Assembly (NCBI GenBank): GCA_021531385.1
Contig: JAFBIR010000014.1
Location: 1 to 64,000, forward strand
DNA: 64,000 nt
Origin: Parabacteroides distasonis
Lineage (GTDB): Bacteria; Bacteroidota; Bacteroidia; Bacteroidales; Tannerellaceae
Direction of reading: 5' to 3'
The notes below the pieces were generated by a model. It was given only the letters and a program-made list of their open reading frames with translations. It did no database searches and was not told the DNA's origin. This document shows positions 52,658-61,701 of the stretch, one piece after another (the stretch's first letter is position 1; each line of letters begins with the position of its first letter). A program made the translations under genes and the position numbers.

Positions 52658-53871
52658 AATTGTAATGGGATTAAAAGTAAAACTTGGTATTCAGTGGCTC
52701 GTTGTTGGATGTCGAGCGTATATTGCTGGTCATAGATCAGCTGCAACCGTTTCCGAACGTTCTCCAATCCGATGCCGTGTAGTTCTCCTTTAGGGGCTTG
52801 GTGGCTACTGTTGACTACTAAATAGCGTAATCTCCCTTCGAAAACATCCATCGTGATATGGATGAATGAGGGTTCCTGGTAGCTCACGCCATGCTTGAAG
52901 GCATTTTCCACGAAGGTAATCAATAGCAAGGGAGGCACTTGTGCCGGGGGGAGCTCCTCCTTGTGGATGGAGATGATTAACTCTAACCGATCCGTATAGC
53001 GTAACTTCATCAACTCAATGTAGTGTTGTAGGAAGTCGATCTCGTCCCAAAGCGTAACGGTACGTTTGTTTGACTCATACAAGACATAGCGCATCATTTT
53101 CGACAGCTCTAAGACCGTTCCTTTAGCCTTCTCAGGATCGATGTCTACCAAGGCATGGATGTTATTGAGCGTATTCATGAAGAAATGTGGATTAATTTGG
53201 TATTTCAAGTAATCCAACTCGGTTTGTAGGTTCTGTGTCTTCAGCTCTTTCAGTCGTTGGTCGTCGCGGATGGATTTTATGATCGATTTGATACCCATGT
53301 TTAATCCGATTATGAAAATGGCGATCACGATGGGAGAAAGGATCATCGGGAGCGGTAGGAAAGGCATGTAGATAAAAGGGGGATTGTGTGGATTGGATCG
53401 CAGGAGGTGGGACGGCTGCACGCCGTTACGCTCGCGAAAGGAGAGGGTCCGCTCTTCCCTGTATTTCTTGGGGCCTATCTGTTTCTGGGGGATGGGTCTG
53501 AAAGGCATACGATCAGCTTGCTTTAAGCGTAGCATGGCGTTGTCGTAGATATTCACGGCTACTAAGAGGGCGATCAATCCAATGATATAGGCTATGTAAC
53601 TCTTCGCACGTTTACGGAATAAAAGGTGAGGCAATAACACATAGTTGTGAATAGCGAATGCCACCATCACGGGAGTCAGTTTCAGCCAAAACCGTCCGAC
53701 GAAATACCAGTCGATCTCCTCCATACCGTTGCGGTAGGCACCGTAAAACGGCATGGAAAACAATAATACCCAGATAATCAAATAGATGATATTCTCTATC
53801 CAGTCGAGTAAATCTGCTTTTTTCTTTTTACTCATTTCTTTATGATCAAATTGTCGTACATGAGTCAGCAT
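52654..53871 (-). CDS. LytS/YpdA-type sensor histidine kinase
   Basis: 405 aa. Four hydrophobic helices in the first half (IIYLIIWVLLFSMPFYG, WLKLTPVMVAFAIHNYVLLP, SYIAYIIGLIALLVAVNIY, PMILSPIVIAIFIIGLNMG), with a short periplasmic loop between the last two. Kinase part: LKYQINPHFFMNTLNNIHAL near 220-239 (phospho-His in NPHF) and the ATPase N-box LLLITFVENAFKHGV near 310. No separate ligand domain is seen, so it may sense membrane state or a small molecule. First gene of the two-gene operon. Confidence 0.92.
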   Translation of the reverse strand: MLTHVRQFDHKEMSKKKKADLLDWIENIIYLIIWVLLFSMPFYGAYRNGMEEIDWYFVGRFWLKLTPVMVAFAIHNYVLLPHLLFRKRAKSYIAYIIGLIALLVAVNIYDNAMLRLKQADRMPFRPIPQKQIGPKKYREERTLSFRERNGVQPSHLLRSNPHNPPFIYMPFLPLPMILSPIVIAIFIIGLNMGIKSIIKSIRDDQRLKELKTQNLQTELDYLKYQINPHFFMNTLNNIHALVDIDPEKAKGTVLELSKMMRYVLYESNKRTVTLWDEIDFLQHYIELMKLRYTDRLELIISIHKEELPPAQVPPLLLITFVENAFKHGVSYQEPSFIHITMDVFEGRLRYLVVNSSHQAPKGELHGIGLENVRKRLQLIYDQQYTLDIQQRATEYQVLLLIPLQL

Positions 53872-53904
53872 GTACTGAATTCATTAGTGTTTTTTACTTA
53901 TGGA

Positions 53905-53936
53905 CAAAAGTAGGGGATTTGGTCGATTGAGGCAAA
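53905..53936 (-). promoter_or_regulatory. Promoter of the LytS/LytTR-type operon
   Basis: Minus-strand TTTG (53936-53933), 20 nt, TACTTTTG (53912-53905): both boxes perfect. In the 317-bp gap up to the helicase start a further -7-like TACTTTCG (54163-54170) faces right; the rest shows nothing notable. Confidence 0.8.
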
Positions 53937-54188
53937 CGATAGGTGGTTAAAACAAGTTGATTTATGGGTATATTCCTTTCGTTTTACTGATAAACCGAGC
54001 AAGTTCGCTGATGAAAATCTGCATTTAGTGTATGAAAAATAGGCTTTCATGGGAAAATAATCGCTATTGGTATAATGGCTGCGGGCATGCTTAAAAAGGG
54101 AGAGGAGAGGGGGAGCGATTCAAAAATCAGCTTTAGGCATGGGTTTATCCCCCGCTTTTCCTTACTTTCGCGCCTAAAATGTGCGAAC

Positions 54189-56525
54189 GTGGAAGAATAT
54201 TTGCGACAATTAAATGAGAGCCAATTGGAGGCGGTGTGTTATTGTGATGGGCCGCAGTTGGTTGTTGCCGGAGCAGGATCAGGAAAGACAAGGGTGTTAA
54301 CCTACAAAATCGCCTACTTACTTTCGTTGGGTTGGGCGCCTTACAGCATCTTGGCATTGACTTTCACCAATAAGGCGGCCCGAGAGATGAAAGAACGTAT
54401 CGCCGCCTTGACCGACCCGTCCACGGCTCAACGTCTTTGGATGGGTACATTCCACTCCATTTTCGCCCGTATCTTACGTCGGGAGGCGGAGCACATCGGT
54501 TTTACCAGTAACTTCACGATCTATGATGCGACCGATTCGAAAAGCCTTTTGAAATCTATCTTGAAGGAGATGCAGCTGGATGATAAGACCTATCGTATCG
54601 GTATGGTGCAGGGCCGTATCTCGAATGCAAAGAATGCCTTGATCACCGCTGAGGGGTATGAGGCGGATCGGGAGTTGGTTGAGAACGATCTGCAGAGCCG
54701 GGTGCCGTTGATCCGGGAGATCTACAAGCGTTACCAGCAACGTTGTCGGCAAGCTGGCGCAATGGATTTTGACGATCTGCTGTTGCAGACCTATCTGCTT
54801 TTCCGGGATCATCCAGAGGTGCGGACACGTTACAGTGCCTTCTTCCGCTACATCTTGGTGGATGAGTATCAAGATACCAACTTCGCCCAACATCAGATCG
54901 TGCAACAGCTGTGTGGCGAGGAGGGACATCTTTGTGTGGTTGGCGACGATGCACAGAGCATCTATTCTTTCCGTGGAGCAAATATTGACAATATCTTACG
55001 GTTCAAAAGCCTCTATCCCGGTTGCCGCATCTTCAAGTTGGAGCGTAACTACCGTTCTACGCAGAACATTGTCAATGCAGCGAATAGCTTAATTGACAAA
55101 AATACGGAGCAGATCAGAAAAACCGTCTATTCAGAGCGGGAGGAGGGTAGTAAGGTGGCGCTCCTTTCTTCTTATTCGGATTATGAAGAGGCTTATACGG
55201 TGGCCGCTCGCATCGGAGAGATGCGTCGTCGGCAAGACTATGACTATGCCGATTTTGCGTTGCTCTATCGCACCAATGCGCAAAGCCGTGTCTTGGAGGA
55301 GGCTTTACGTAAACGAGGTATTCCTTATAAAATCTATGGTGGACTCTCTTTCTATCAGCGCAAGGAGATCAAGGATGTGATTGCTTACGCCCGTTTAGTG
55401 ATCAATCCGCATGATGAGGAAGCCCTGAAGCGGGTGATTAACTATCCCGCCCGTGGCATTGGCGACACAACGGTAGGAAAGTTGGTGCAGGCTGCTACTC
55501 AGCGGGAGGTCAGTCTTTGGACCGTACTGGCAGATCCTGTGGGGCAAGGGATGAGTATCAATGCGGGTACAGCCAAGAAGCTGGAAGCCTTCCGAGCTTT
55601 AATTCAAACGTTTAGCGAATTGGATCAGACCTTAGCTGCTGATGAATTGGCTATGGCCATCGTGAAGCAGAGTGGCCTGTTGAAGGAGCTGATGGCTGAT
55701 CGCTCGGTAGAGGGCATCAGTAAGCAGGAGAATTTGCAAGAGTTACTCAAAGGTATCTCGGAGTTTTGCGAGATTCGACGAGAGGAGGGATCGGAACAGG
55801 TACGTATGCAGGATTTCTTGGCTGAGGTGGCCTTGTTGACCGATCAGGACAACGACAAAGATGAACGAGCAGATAAGGTGACACTCATGACTGTCCATGC
55901 GGCCAAGGGCTTGGAATTCACTAATGTCTTTGTGGTGGGTATGGAGGAGGACTTGTTTCCCTCGTCGATGGCGAAAGATAGTCCCCGAGCGATAGAGGAG
56001 GAGCGTCGGCTGTTCTACGTGGCCATTACCCGCGCGGAGCAGAACTGTGTGTTGAGCTATGCCAAGAGCCGCTATCGCAATGGCTCGACCACGATGTGTA
56101 CACCCAGCCGTTTCTTGCGTGACATTGATACCCGTTATTTAGAGATCGCTTCGGGTACTATGCCTGCTGCACGTCCAGCAGAGAGCTGGGGACAAGCCCG
56201 ACAAGAGCCGGCCTTTCGTTCGCCTTTCCAACAACCTCGTCCAGTGGAACGAAAACCTTTCGAGGGGACAACTACAACGGTACAACCCGTTGCTTCACCT
56301 CGCTTGAAACGAGTGGAAAATGCGATGAAATCGCCTTTTTTAGCGCAAACACCTGCCTCTGGACTTACTTATCAAGCTGGAGATCGGGTGCGTCATGATC
56401 GTTTTGGTGAAGGGGTTGTGGTCGCTATCGAGGGTGAGGGCAGCAACCTCAAGGCAACGGTCGATTTCGACAATCTGGGTCGTAAGCAGCTGCTCTTGAA
56501 GTTTGCCAAGCTGAGCAAGATCTGA
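54189..56525 (+). CDS. uvrD: UvrD/PcrA-type superfamily 1A DNA helicase
   Basis: About 778 aa from the GTG at 54189; an in-frame ATG at 54075 would add 38 residues, but a -7-like TACTTTCG at 54163-54170 lies between. Core motifs: QLNESQLEAV, Walker A VVAGAGSGKTR near 28, DDLLLQTYLLF, Walker B ILVDEYQDTNFAQH near 220, GDDAQSIYSFRGA, LERNYRS, and VTLMTVHAAKGLEF near 560. The C-terminus carries a Tudor-like RNA-polymerase-interaction domain (AGDRVRHDRFGEGVV). It unwinds DNA 3' to 5' in nucleotide-excision and mismatch repair. Confidence 0.94.
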   Translation: MEEYLRQLNESQLEAVCYCDGPQLVVAGAGSGKTRVLTYKIAYLLSLGWAPYSILALTFTNKAAREMKERIAALTDPSTAQRLWMGTFHSIFARILRREAEHIGFTSNFTIYDATDSKSLLKSILKEMQLDDKTYRIGMVQGRISNAKNALITAEGYEADRELVENDLQSRVPLIREIYKRYQQRCRQAGAMDFDDLLLQTYLLFRDHPEVRTRYSAFFRYILVDEYQDTNFAQHQIVQQLCGEEGHLCVVGDDAQSIYSFRGANIDNILRFKSLYPGCRIFKLERNYRSTQNIVNAANSLIDKNTEQIRKTVYSEREEGSKVALLSSYSDYEEAYTVAARIGEMRRRQDYDYADFALLYRTNAQSRVLEEALRKRGIPYKIYGGLSFYQRKEIKDVIAYARLVINPHDEEALKRVINYPARGIGDTTVGKLVQAATQREVSLWTVLADPVGQGMSINAGTAKKLEAFRALIQTFSELDQTLAADELAMAIVKQSGLLKELMADRSVEGISKQENLQELLKGISEFCEIRREEGSEQVRMQDFLAEVALLTDQDNDKDERADKVTLMTVHAAKGLEFTNVFVVGMEEDLFPSSMAKDSPRAIEEERRLFYVAITRAEQNCVLSYAKSRYRNGSTTMCTPSRFLRDIDTRYLEIASGTMPAARPAESWGQARQEPAFRSPFQQPRPVERKPFEGTTTTVQPVASPRLKRVENAMKSPFLAQTPASGLTYQAGDRVRHDRFGEGVVVAIEGEGSNLKATVDFDNLGRKQLLLKFAKLSKI

Positions 56526-56635
56526 CGCTGAGGTAACGCTAAGGTAAAGCTAAAGTAACGCTAAGGTAACACTAATCTTCCTCTAATCCCAGATTAGAGA
56601 ATGATTAGAGGATGATTAGAGGATGATTAGAGCCA
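56525..56635. repeat. Two adjacent 11-bp tandem repeats
   Basis: Array 1 (56525-56568): four copies of about ACGCTAAGGTA with a few changes, running from the last base of the helicase stop codon, then a partial fifth. Array 2 (56592-56635): four copies of GATTAGAGGAT. Between them CTCTAATC (56581-56588) and GATTAGAG (56592-56599) form a perfect 8-bp inverted repeat with a 3-nt loop. The rest of the 283-bp gap to nspC holds only its promoter. Confidence 0.85.
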
Positions 56636-56724
56636 TGGTAGAGGGATAGCGGAGCTTGAGTAACTCTACAACGGTGCAGCAGGGGGAAGAACTACTTTCA
56701 AGGCTGTAATAATTGTAGGCGGTA

Positions 56725-56756
56725 GTTGTCGCATTAAAAAAAATGTTATACATTTG
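56725..56756 (+). promoter_or_regulatory. Promoter of nspC
   Basis: GTTG (56725-56728), 20 nt, TACATTTG (56749-56756). The -7 box is perfect, the -33 box has one mismatch. It rules out an ATG at 56743 as the start of nspC. Confidence 0.7.
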
Positions 56757-56808
56757 TGCGTCAATTGAAAAAAGATCAACAGGTGGTTGGTCGTTAAACA
56801 AAAACAGC

Positions 56809-57948
56809 ATGATAGACTATAACAAAATTCCTTCACCCTGTTATGTGATTGAAGAGGACCTGCTCCGGCGCAACTTGGCGTTGATCAAGCGGGTCAAGGA
56901 GTTAGCGGCGGTGAATATTATATTGGCGTTTAAGGCGTTCGCCCTATGGAAGGTTTTCCCGATTATTCGGCAGTATATTCCATTTTCTACAGCCAGCTCC
57001 AAGTTTGAGGCTCGTTTGGCATTGGAGGAGATGGGGAGTCCGGCACATACCTATTCCCCGGCCTACACAGCGGCGGATTTCCCGGAGATCTTGCGTTGCA
57101 GTAGCCATATCACCTTCAACTCGCTCTCTCAGTTCGCCCGTTTTTACCCGATGGTGCAAGCGGATGGGGGGCGTGTCTCCTGCGGATTGCGCATCAATCC
57201 GGAGTATTCTGACGTAGAGACTGATTTGTATAATCCCTGTGCACCCGGTTCCCGTATGGGTGTGGTGAGAGACCTGTTGGGTGATAAACTGCCGGAAGGC
57301 ATTGAGGGACTTCATTTTCATACGCTTTGCGAATCCACCTCTTACGATTTGGAAAAGACCTTGGCCGTGGTAGAGGAGCGTTTCGGCCCCTTTTTACCAC
57401 AGATTAAGTGGCTGAATATGGGCGGTGGACATCTGATGACGCGTCAGGGATACGATGTGGATCATTTGATTCGTTTGTTGAATGATTTTCATGCTAAATA
57501 TCCGAACTTAGAGTTGATCATGGAGCCCGGTAGTGCTTTTGGCTGGCAAACCGGATTTTTGATGACCTCCGTAGTGGATGTGGTGGAGAATCATGGCATT
57601 CAAACGGCTATTATGGACGCTTCTTTCACTTGTCACATGCCCGACTGTCTGGAGATGCCCTACAAACCCCGCATCCGTTTCGCAACGGATCCAGTGGAAG
57701 GGAAGCCGACCTATCGAATCGGAGGAAACAGTTGCTTGAGTGGTGACTATATGGGTGATTGGTCATTTGATAAACCACTTCAAGTGGGTGATCGGTTGAT
57801 TTTTGAGGATATGTTGCATTATACGACCGTGAAGACAACAATGTTTAACGGTATTCCGCATCCTGCATTGGCGATGTTGACGAGCGACGGGCTGCTTCAA
57901 CTGCTGCGTGAGTTCGGATATGAGGATTACAAGAATAGAATGGATTAA
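56809..57948 (+). CDS. nspC: Carboxynorspermidine decarboxylase
   Basis: 379 aa from ATG 56809. A type III PLP (alanine-racemase-like) fold: MIDYNKIPSPCYVIEEDLL, PLP Lys in IILAFKAFALW near 43, LHFHTLCES near 167, LNMGGGHLM near 203, and EPGSAFGWQTG near 240. C-terminal SCLSGDYMGDW near 310 holds the active-site Cys of the other subunit. It decarboxylates carboxynorspermidine or carboxyspermidine in the polyamine route used by Bacteroidales. The partner dehydrogenase is not in the window. A 20-nt gap precedes ftsY. Confidence 0.93.
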   Translation: MIDYNKIPSPCYVIEEDLLRRNLALIKRVKELAAVNIILAFKAFALWKVFPIIRQYIPFSTASSKFEARLALEEMGSPAHTYSPAYTAADFPEILRCSSHITFNSLSQFARFYPMVQADGGRVSCGLRINPEYSDVETDLYNPCAPGSRMGVVRDLLGDKLPEGIEGLHFHTLCESTSYDLEKTLAVVEERFGPFLPQIKWLNMGGGHLMTRQGYDVDHLIRLLNDFHAKYPNLELIMEPGSAFGWQTGFLMTSVVDVVENHGIQTAIMDASFTCHMPDCLEMPYKPRIRFATDPVEGKPTYRIGGNSCLSGDYMGDWSFDKPLQVGDRLIFEDMLHYTTVKTTMFNGIPHPALAMLTSDGLLQLLREFGYEDYKNRMD

Positions 57949-57968
57949 CAATTGAGGAATGAAGAACG

Positions 57969-58922
57969 ATGGGATTTTTTAGTTTTTTCACGAAAGAGAA
58001 AAAGGAGAACTTAGATAAAGGCCTCTCAAAAACTAAGGAGAGTGTTTTCTCGAAGATTACCAAGGCAATCGCGGGTAAGAGCAAGGTGGACGACGATGTG
58101 TTGGACAACCTGGAGGAGGTGTTGATCACATCGGATGTAGGTGTGGACACGACCTTGAAGATCATTGAGCGCATCGAGAAACGTGTAGCGCGAGATAAAT
58201 ATGTGACCACTGCGGAGTTGACAGCTCTGTTGCGTGATGAGATAGCCAGCTTATTGACTGAGAACCATACGGAGGATCAGGCTGACTTTGTCGTTCCAGC
58301 GGAGAAGAAACCTTACGTCATCATGGTGGTTGGTGTGAACGGAGTGGGTAAGACCACAACCATCGGTAAGTTGGCCTACCAGTTCAAGAAGGCCGGTAAC
58401 AAGGTTTATTTAGGTGCGGCCGATACCTTCCGTGCGGCAGCGGTAGAGCAATTGGTGATTTGGGGAGAGCGTGTCGGCGTGCCTGTCGTGAAGCAGAATA
58501 TGGGATCTGATCCCGCTTCGGTAGCTTACGATACGTTAAGTTCTGCCAAGGCCAACGGTGCGGATGTCGTGATTATTGACACTGCTGGTCGTTTGCACAA
58601 CAAGATCAACTTAATGAATGAGTTGACGAAGATCAAGAATGTGATGAAGAAGGTCTTGCCTGACGCTCCCAACGAGATTTTGCTCGTGCTGGATGGCTCT
58701 ACCGGACAGAATGCGTTTGAGCAGGCGAAGCAGTTCACGGCAGCTACCGAGGTGAATGCCTTGGCTGTCACGAAATTGGATGGCACCGCAAAGGGTGGCG
58801 TGGTGATTGGAATCTCCGATCATTTCAAGATTCCGGTGAAATACATTGGCTTGGGTGAGGGTATAGAGGATTTACAGCTCTTCCGTCGCCGTGAGTTTGT
58901 TAACTCGTTGTTTGGAGAATGA
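57969..58922 (+). CDS. ftsY: Signal recognition particle receptor FtsY
   Basis: 317 aa. N domain (about 1-100, a four-helix bundle) then the G domain: G1 GVNGVGKTTTIGKLA near 122-136, DTFRAAAVEQL near 157, IIDTAGRL near 206, TKLDGTAKGGV near 264, and the closing GLGEGIEDLQLF. The acidic A domain of enteric FtsY is missing, as usual in this phylum. It binds the SRP-ribosome complex at the inner membrane. It overlaps rimO by 4 nt. Confidence 0.96.
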   Translation: MGFFSFFTKEKKENLDKGLSKTKESVFSKITKAIAGKSKVDDDVLDNLEEVLITSDVGVDTTLKIIERIEKRVARDKYVTTAELTALLRDEIASLLTENHTEDQADFVVPAEKKPYVIMVVGVNGVGKTTTIGKLAYQFKKAGNKVYLGAADTFRAAAVEQLVIWGERVGVPVVKQNMGSDPASVAYDTLSSAKANGADVVIIDTAGRLHNKINLMNELTKIKNVMKKVLPDAPNEILLVLDGSTGQNAFEQAKQFTAATEVNALAVTKLDGTAKGGVVIGISDHFKIPVKYIGLGEGIEDLQLFRRREFVNSLFGE

Positions 58923-60232
58923 GAAGAAACAAAGTAGATATTATCACGTTAGGTTGCTCAAAGAACTTGGTGGATTCGGAGCAACTGATGCGTCAGTTCG
59001 TAGCCAATGGCTATACGGTGGAGCACGATCCGCATAAGATCAACGGGGAGATCGTAGTGGTGAACACTTGTGGTTTCATCGGAGATGCCCAAGAGGAATC
59101 CATTCAGATGATCCTTGATCTGGGCGAGCAGAAGAAGCAGGGACGGATCGGCAAGCTGTTTGTAATGGGTTGTCTGTCTGAACGCTTTATGCAGGAGCTG
59201 GTGCCGGAGTTGCCGGAGGTGGATCATTTCTATGGTAAGTTTAACTGGAAAGAGCTGATCACCGATTTAGGTAAATCTTATTATCAAGACTTGTCTGCTG
59301 ACCGTGTGCTCACCACCCCTCAGCATTACGCTTTTGTGAAGATCGGAGAGGGATGCAACCGCACCTGTTCTTATTGCTCCATCCCTATCATTACGGGGGC
59401 CTACAAGTCTCGTCCGATGGAAGAGATCGTGGAGGAGGTGCGTCAGTTGACAACCAAAGGGGTGAAAGAGTTTCAGTTCATTGCGCAAGACTTGACCTAT
59501 TACGGACTTGATTTGTATCGCCGGACGGCCTTGCCCGAGTTGGTGGAGCGAGTCTCCGACCTGTCGGGTGTGGAGTGGATCCGCTTGCATTATGGCTATC
59601 CTTCGCATTTCCCTTACGAGTTATTGACCGTTATGCGTGAGCGTGAGAATGTGTGCAAATACATGGATATTGCCTTGCAGCATATCAGTGACCGGATGTT
59701 GAGCCTGATGCGACGGCCGATCACGAAGGTGGAGACCTATGAACTGATTCGCCGAATGCGTGAGGAGGTACCCGGTATTCATCTGCGTACCACCTTGATG
59801 GTAGGTCATCCGGGTGAGACGGAGGAGGATTTCGCCGAGCTGCTTGATTTCGTGAAGCAGGTACGCTTCGAGCGGATGGGCGCTTTTGCGTATAGCCATG
59901 AGGCAGGTACCTATGCTTATACCCATTATCAGGATGAGATAGCGCCGGAGGTGAAACAGGATCGTTTGGAAGCCTTGATGCGGGAGCAGGCACGTGTCTC
60001 TGCCGATTTGAATGCGGCTAAAGAGGGGCAGGTTTTCAAGACGATTATCGACCGGGAAGAGGAGGACTACTATGTGGGACGTACGCAGTTTGATTCTCCG
60101 GAGGTGGATCCTGAGTTGTTGCTTACGAAAGAGCAACCCTTGAAAATCGGTTCGTTCTATCCGGTTCGGGTGACGGGTGCGGATGAGTATGATCTATTTG
60201 GTGAGGTAGTAACTTCAACAGAGAAGGCATGA
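58919..60232 (+). CDS. rimO: Ribosomal protein S12 methylthiotransferase RimO
   Basis: 437 aa. N-terminal MTTase domain with Cys in ITLGCSKNLVDSE near 13, NTCGFIGDAQEES near 50, GCLSERF; the radical-SAM cluster GEGCNRTCSYCSIP (CX3CX2C) near 145; a C-terminal TRAM domain (FKTIIDREEEDYYVGRTQFD). It adds a methylthio group to Asp of S12 with two iron-sulphur clusters. Stop and the next start overlap (ATGA). Confidence 0.96.
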   Translation: MRRNKVDIITLGCSKNLVDSEQLMRQFVANGYTVEHDPHKINGEIVVVNTCGFIGDAQEESIQMILDLGEQKKQGRIGKLFVMGCLSERFMQELVPELPEVDHFYGKFNWKELITDLGKSYYQDLSADRVLTTPQHYAFVKIGEGCNRTCSYCSIPIITGAYKSRPMEEIVEEVRQLTTKGVKEFQFIAQDLTYYGLDLYRRTALPELVERVSDLSGVEWIRLHYGYPSHFPYELLTVMRERENVCKYMDIALQHISDRMLSLMRRPITKVETYELIRRMREEVPGIHLRTTLMVGHPGETEEDFAELLDFVKQVRFERMGAFAYSHEAGTYAYTHYQDEIAPEVKQDRLEALMREQARVSADLNAAKEGQVFKTIIDREEEDYYVGRTQFDSPEVDPELLLTKEQPLKIGSFYPVRVTGADEYDLFGEVVTSTEKA

Positions 60233-60525
60233 ATAACAAGGAGTTGACAGCGGTATTGGCGCAGCGCATGGGATGCTCTGTGAAAGAGGTGGCCGAACTG
60301 ATGACTGCTTTCAGCTTCGTGATGTCTGTTCGATTGATGGACAATGACTCAATTAGCCTGACAGGATTGGGCCAGTTTGAGGTGAGAAAGAAGGAGGAGC
60401 GAGTGTCCGTGAATCCCACGAATGGCAAGCGTTATTTGGTCCCTCCGAAATTGGTACCGGTATTCAAACCTGGTTCTACGTTAAAGAATCGGTTGAAAGC
60501 GCAGGAAGAGGCAGAGCATGAATAA
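60229..60525 (+). CDS. HU/IHF-family DNA-binding protein
   Basis: 98 aa, standard HU size. An N-terminal helical dimer part (NNKELTAVLAQRMGCSVKEV) and the beta-arm region ISLTGLGQFEVRKKEERVSV, then the arm tip NPTNGKRYLVPPK with the Asn-Pro that wedges DNA. It binds and bends DNA. It is translationally coupled to rimO in front and to the HU-LysM gene behind (8-nt overlap). Confidence 0.9.
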   Translation: MNNKELTAVLAQRMGCSVKEVAELMTAFSFVMSVRLMDNDSISLTGLGQFEVRKKEERVSVNPTNGKRYLVPPKLVPVFKPGSTLKNRLKAQEEAEHE

Positions 60526-61558
60526 CCGATTGAACATACAAGATGTGGCGGAACTCTTGGTGGAGCGCACTGGACGAACGCATGAGGAGGCTGAACGCTT
60601 CCTGCGTTTGTTGGTGGAGTCGATCACCAATGGTGTCTTGCAAGATCACTTGGTGAAGGTCAAAGGGATCGGTACGTTTAAGCTGATCGAGGTTGAGGCC
60701 AGGGAGAGTATGCACGTCCATACCGGTGAGCGTTTCCTGATTCCTGCCCACTATAAATTCTCTTATACGCCAGACAAGGAGTTGCGTGAGGCCGTGAACC
60801 GTCCCTTCTCCGCTTTTGAGACGACTGAGATCTTGAATCCGGTCATCGGTGAGGGATTGGAAGAGGAGGTGCTTTCTCCCACTGCGGAACCTGAGAAGAT
60901 GAACGTGGAGGAATCGGTGGAGGAGTTGCTCCCAGATCGAGAGATACCCTTGCCCAAACAGGAAGTGAATCCGGAGGAAACCCCAGTCAAACCGATGGAG
61001 TCAGTGGCCGCTGCTCAATTGCCTGTACAGCCTCAGATGCCATTGTCGGAGAAGCGATCTGCGTGGTCTTGGCTACGTTATGTAGCCGTAGCGCTTCTGT
61101 TGGTCGTCGTGGCCGGTGTCTTTTATTTCATGGGTAGAAATGCGGCTTATAAGACGTTACAGCTGACGCAAGCACCGGATGTTAGGAAAGAACAACCGGT
61201 TGCTCCATTGGTGAAGGTACTTGAAGATTCTTTGAAATTCACACCACAAAGCTCTACTACTACTGAGCCAGAGGCTGAGGAGAACGAATCGGTAAAACCT
61301 GTAGAAGAGTCTGTAAAGAAGGTAGTCATCCAGCGGGGGGATCGATTGACCAATATCGCTTTAGCACATTATGGCCACAAACTTTTTTGGGTATATATCT
61401 ATCAGCATAACAAATCATTGATAGATGATCCCAACAATGTGCCGATAGGTACGGAACTAATCCTTCCACCTGCACAACAATATGGGATAAATGCCAAAAG
61501 TCGGGCGTCGTTAGAGGCCGCTGCCGCCTTGCAGACAGAGATCCTGACCCGCAAGTAG
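60518..61558 (+). CDS. HU domain-transmembrane-LysM protein
   Basis: 346 aa. Residues 1-95 are an HU-like domain (LNIQDVAELLVERTGRTHEE; VKVKGIGTFKLIEVEARES; then HTGERFLIPAHYKFSYTP in place of the usual arm). A charged linker follows to about 180. One membrane helix (YVAVALLLVVVAGVFYFMG) is near 190-208. A Glu/Ser/Thr-rich periplasmic linker leads to a C-terminal LysM domain near 270-320 (IQRGDRLTNIALAHYG, WVYIYQHNKSLI, IGTELILPP). The layout joins a cytoplasmic DNA-binding module to a peptidoglycan-binding one. Confidence 0.88.
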   Translation: MNNRLNIQDVAELLVERTGRTHEEAERFLRLLVESITNGVLQDHLVKVKGIGTFKLIEVEARESMHVHTGERFLIPAHYKFSYTPDKELREAVNRPFSAFETTEILNPVIGEGLEEEVLSPTAEPEKMNVEESVEELLPDREIPLPKQEVNPEETPVKPMESVAAAQLPVQPQMPLSEKRSAWSWLRYVAVALLLVVVAGVFYFMGRNAAYKTLQLTQAPDVRKEQPVAPLVKVLEDSLKFTPQSSTTTEPEAEENESVKPVEESVKKVVIQRGDRLTNIALAHYGHKLFWVYIYQHNKSLIDDPNNVPIGTELILPPAQQYGINAKSRASLEAAAALQTEILTRK

Positions 61559-61624
61559 TTGCCCGGAAGGTGGTGGGTTAGTATTATTTAACCTCAAAAG
61601 TGAAGCGGGCATATTGATCATGGC

Positions 61625-61632
61625 TAATTTTG
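61625..61632 (+). promoter_or_regulatory. -7 element before the MoxR operon
   Basis: TAATTTTG, a full TAnnTTTG match; no clear -33 box. The leader would be about 65 nt. Confidence 0.5.
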
Positions 61633-61701
61633 CGCAGTGTAAAAATAGACAAGTAACAGAGTAATATATAGAAACGTAAAAACATAATAGAGAAAAATCT
61701 T

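Noticed and set aside
54075-54188. Upstream start of the UvrD-type helicase
   Set aside because: The added 38 residues do not resemble helicase N-termini, and a -7-like TACTTTCG at 54163-54170 lies within; the later GTG fits the usual EEYLRQLNESQ beginning. This remains a judgement.
56525-56635. Possible CRISPR array
   Set aside because: Repeats are 11 bp and directly adjacent with no spacers, and no cas gene is near.
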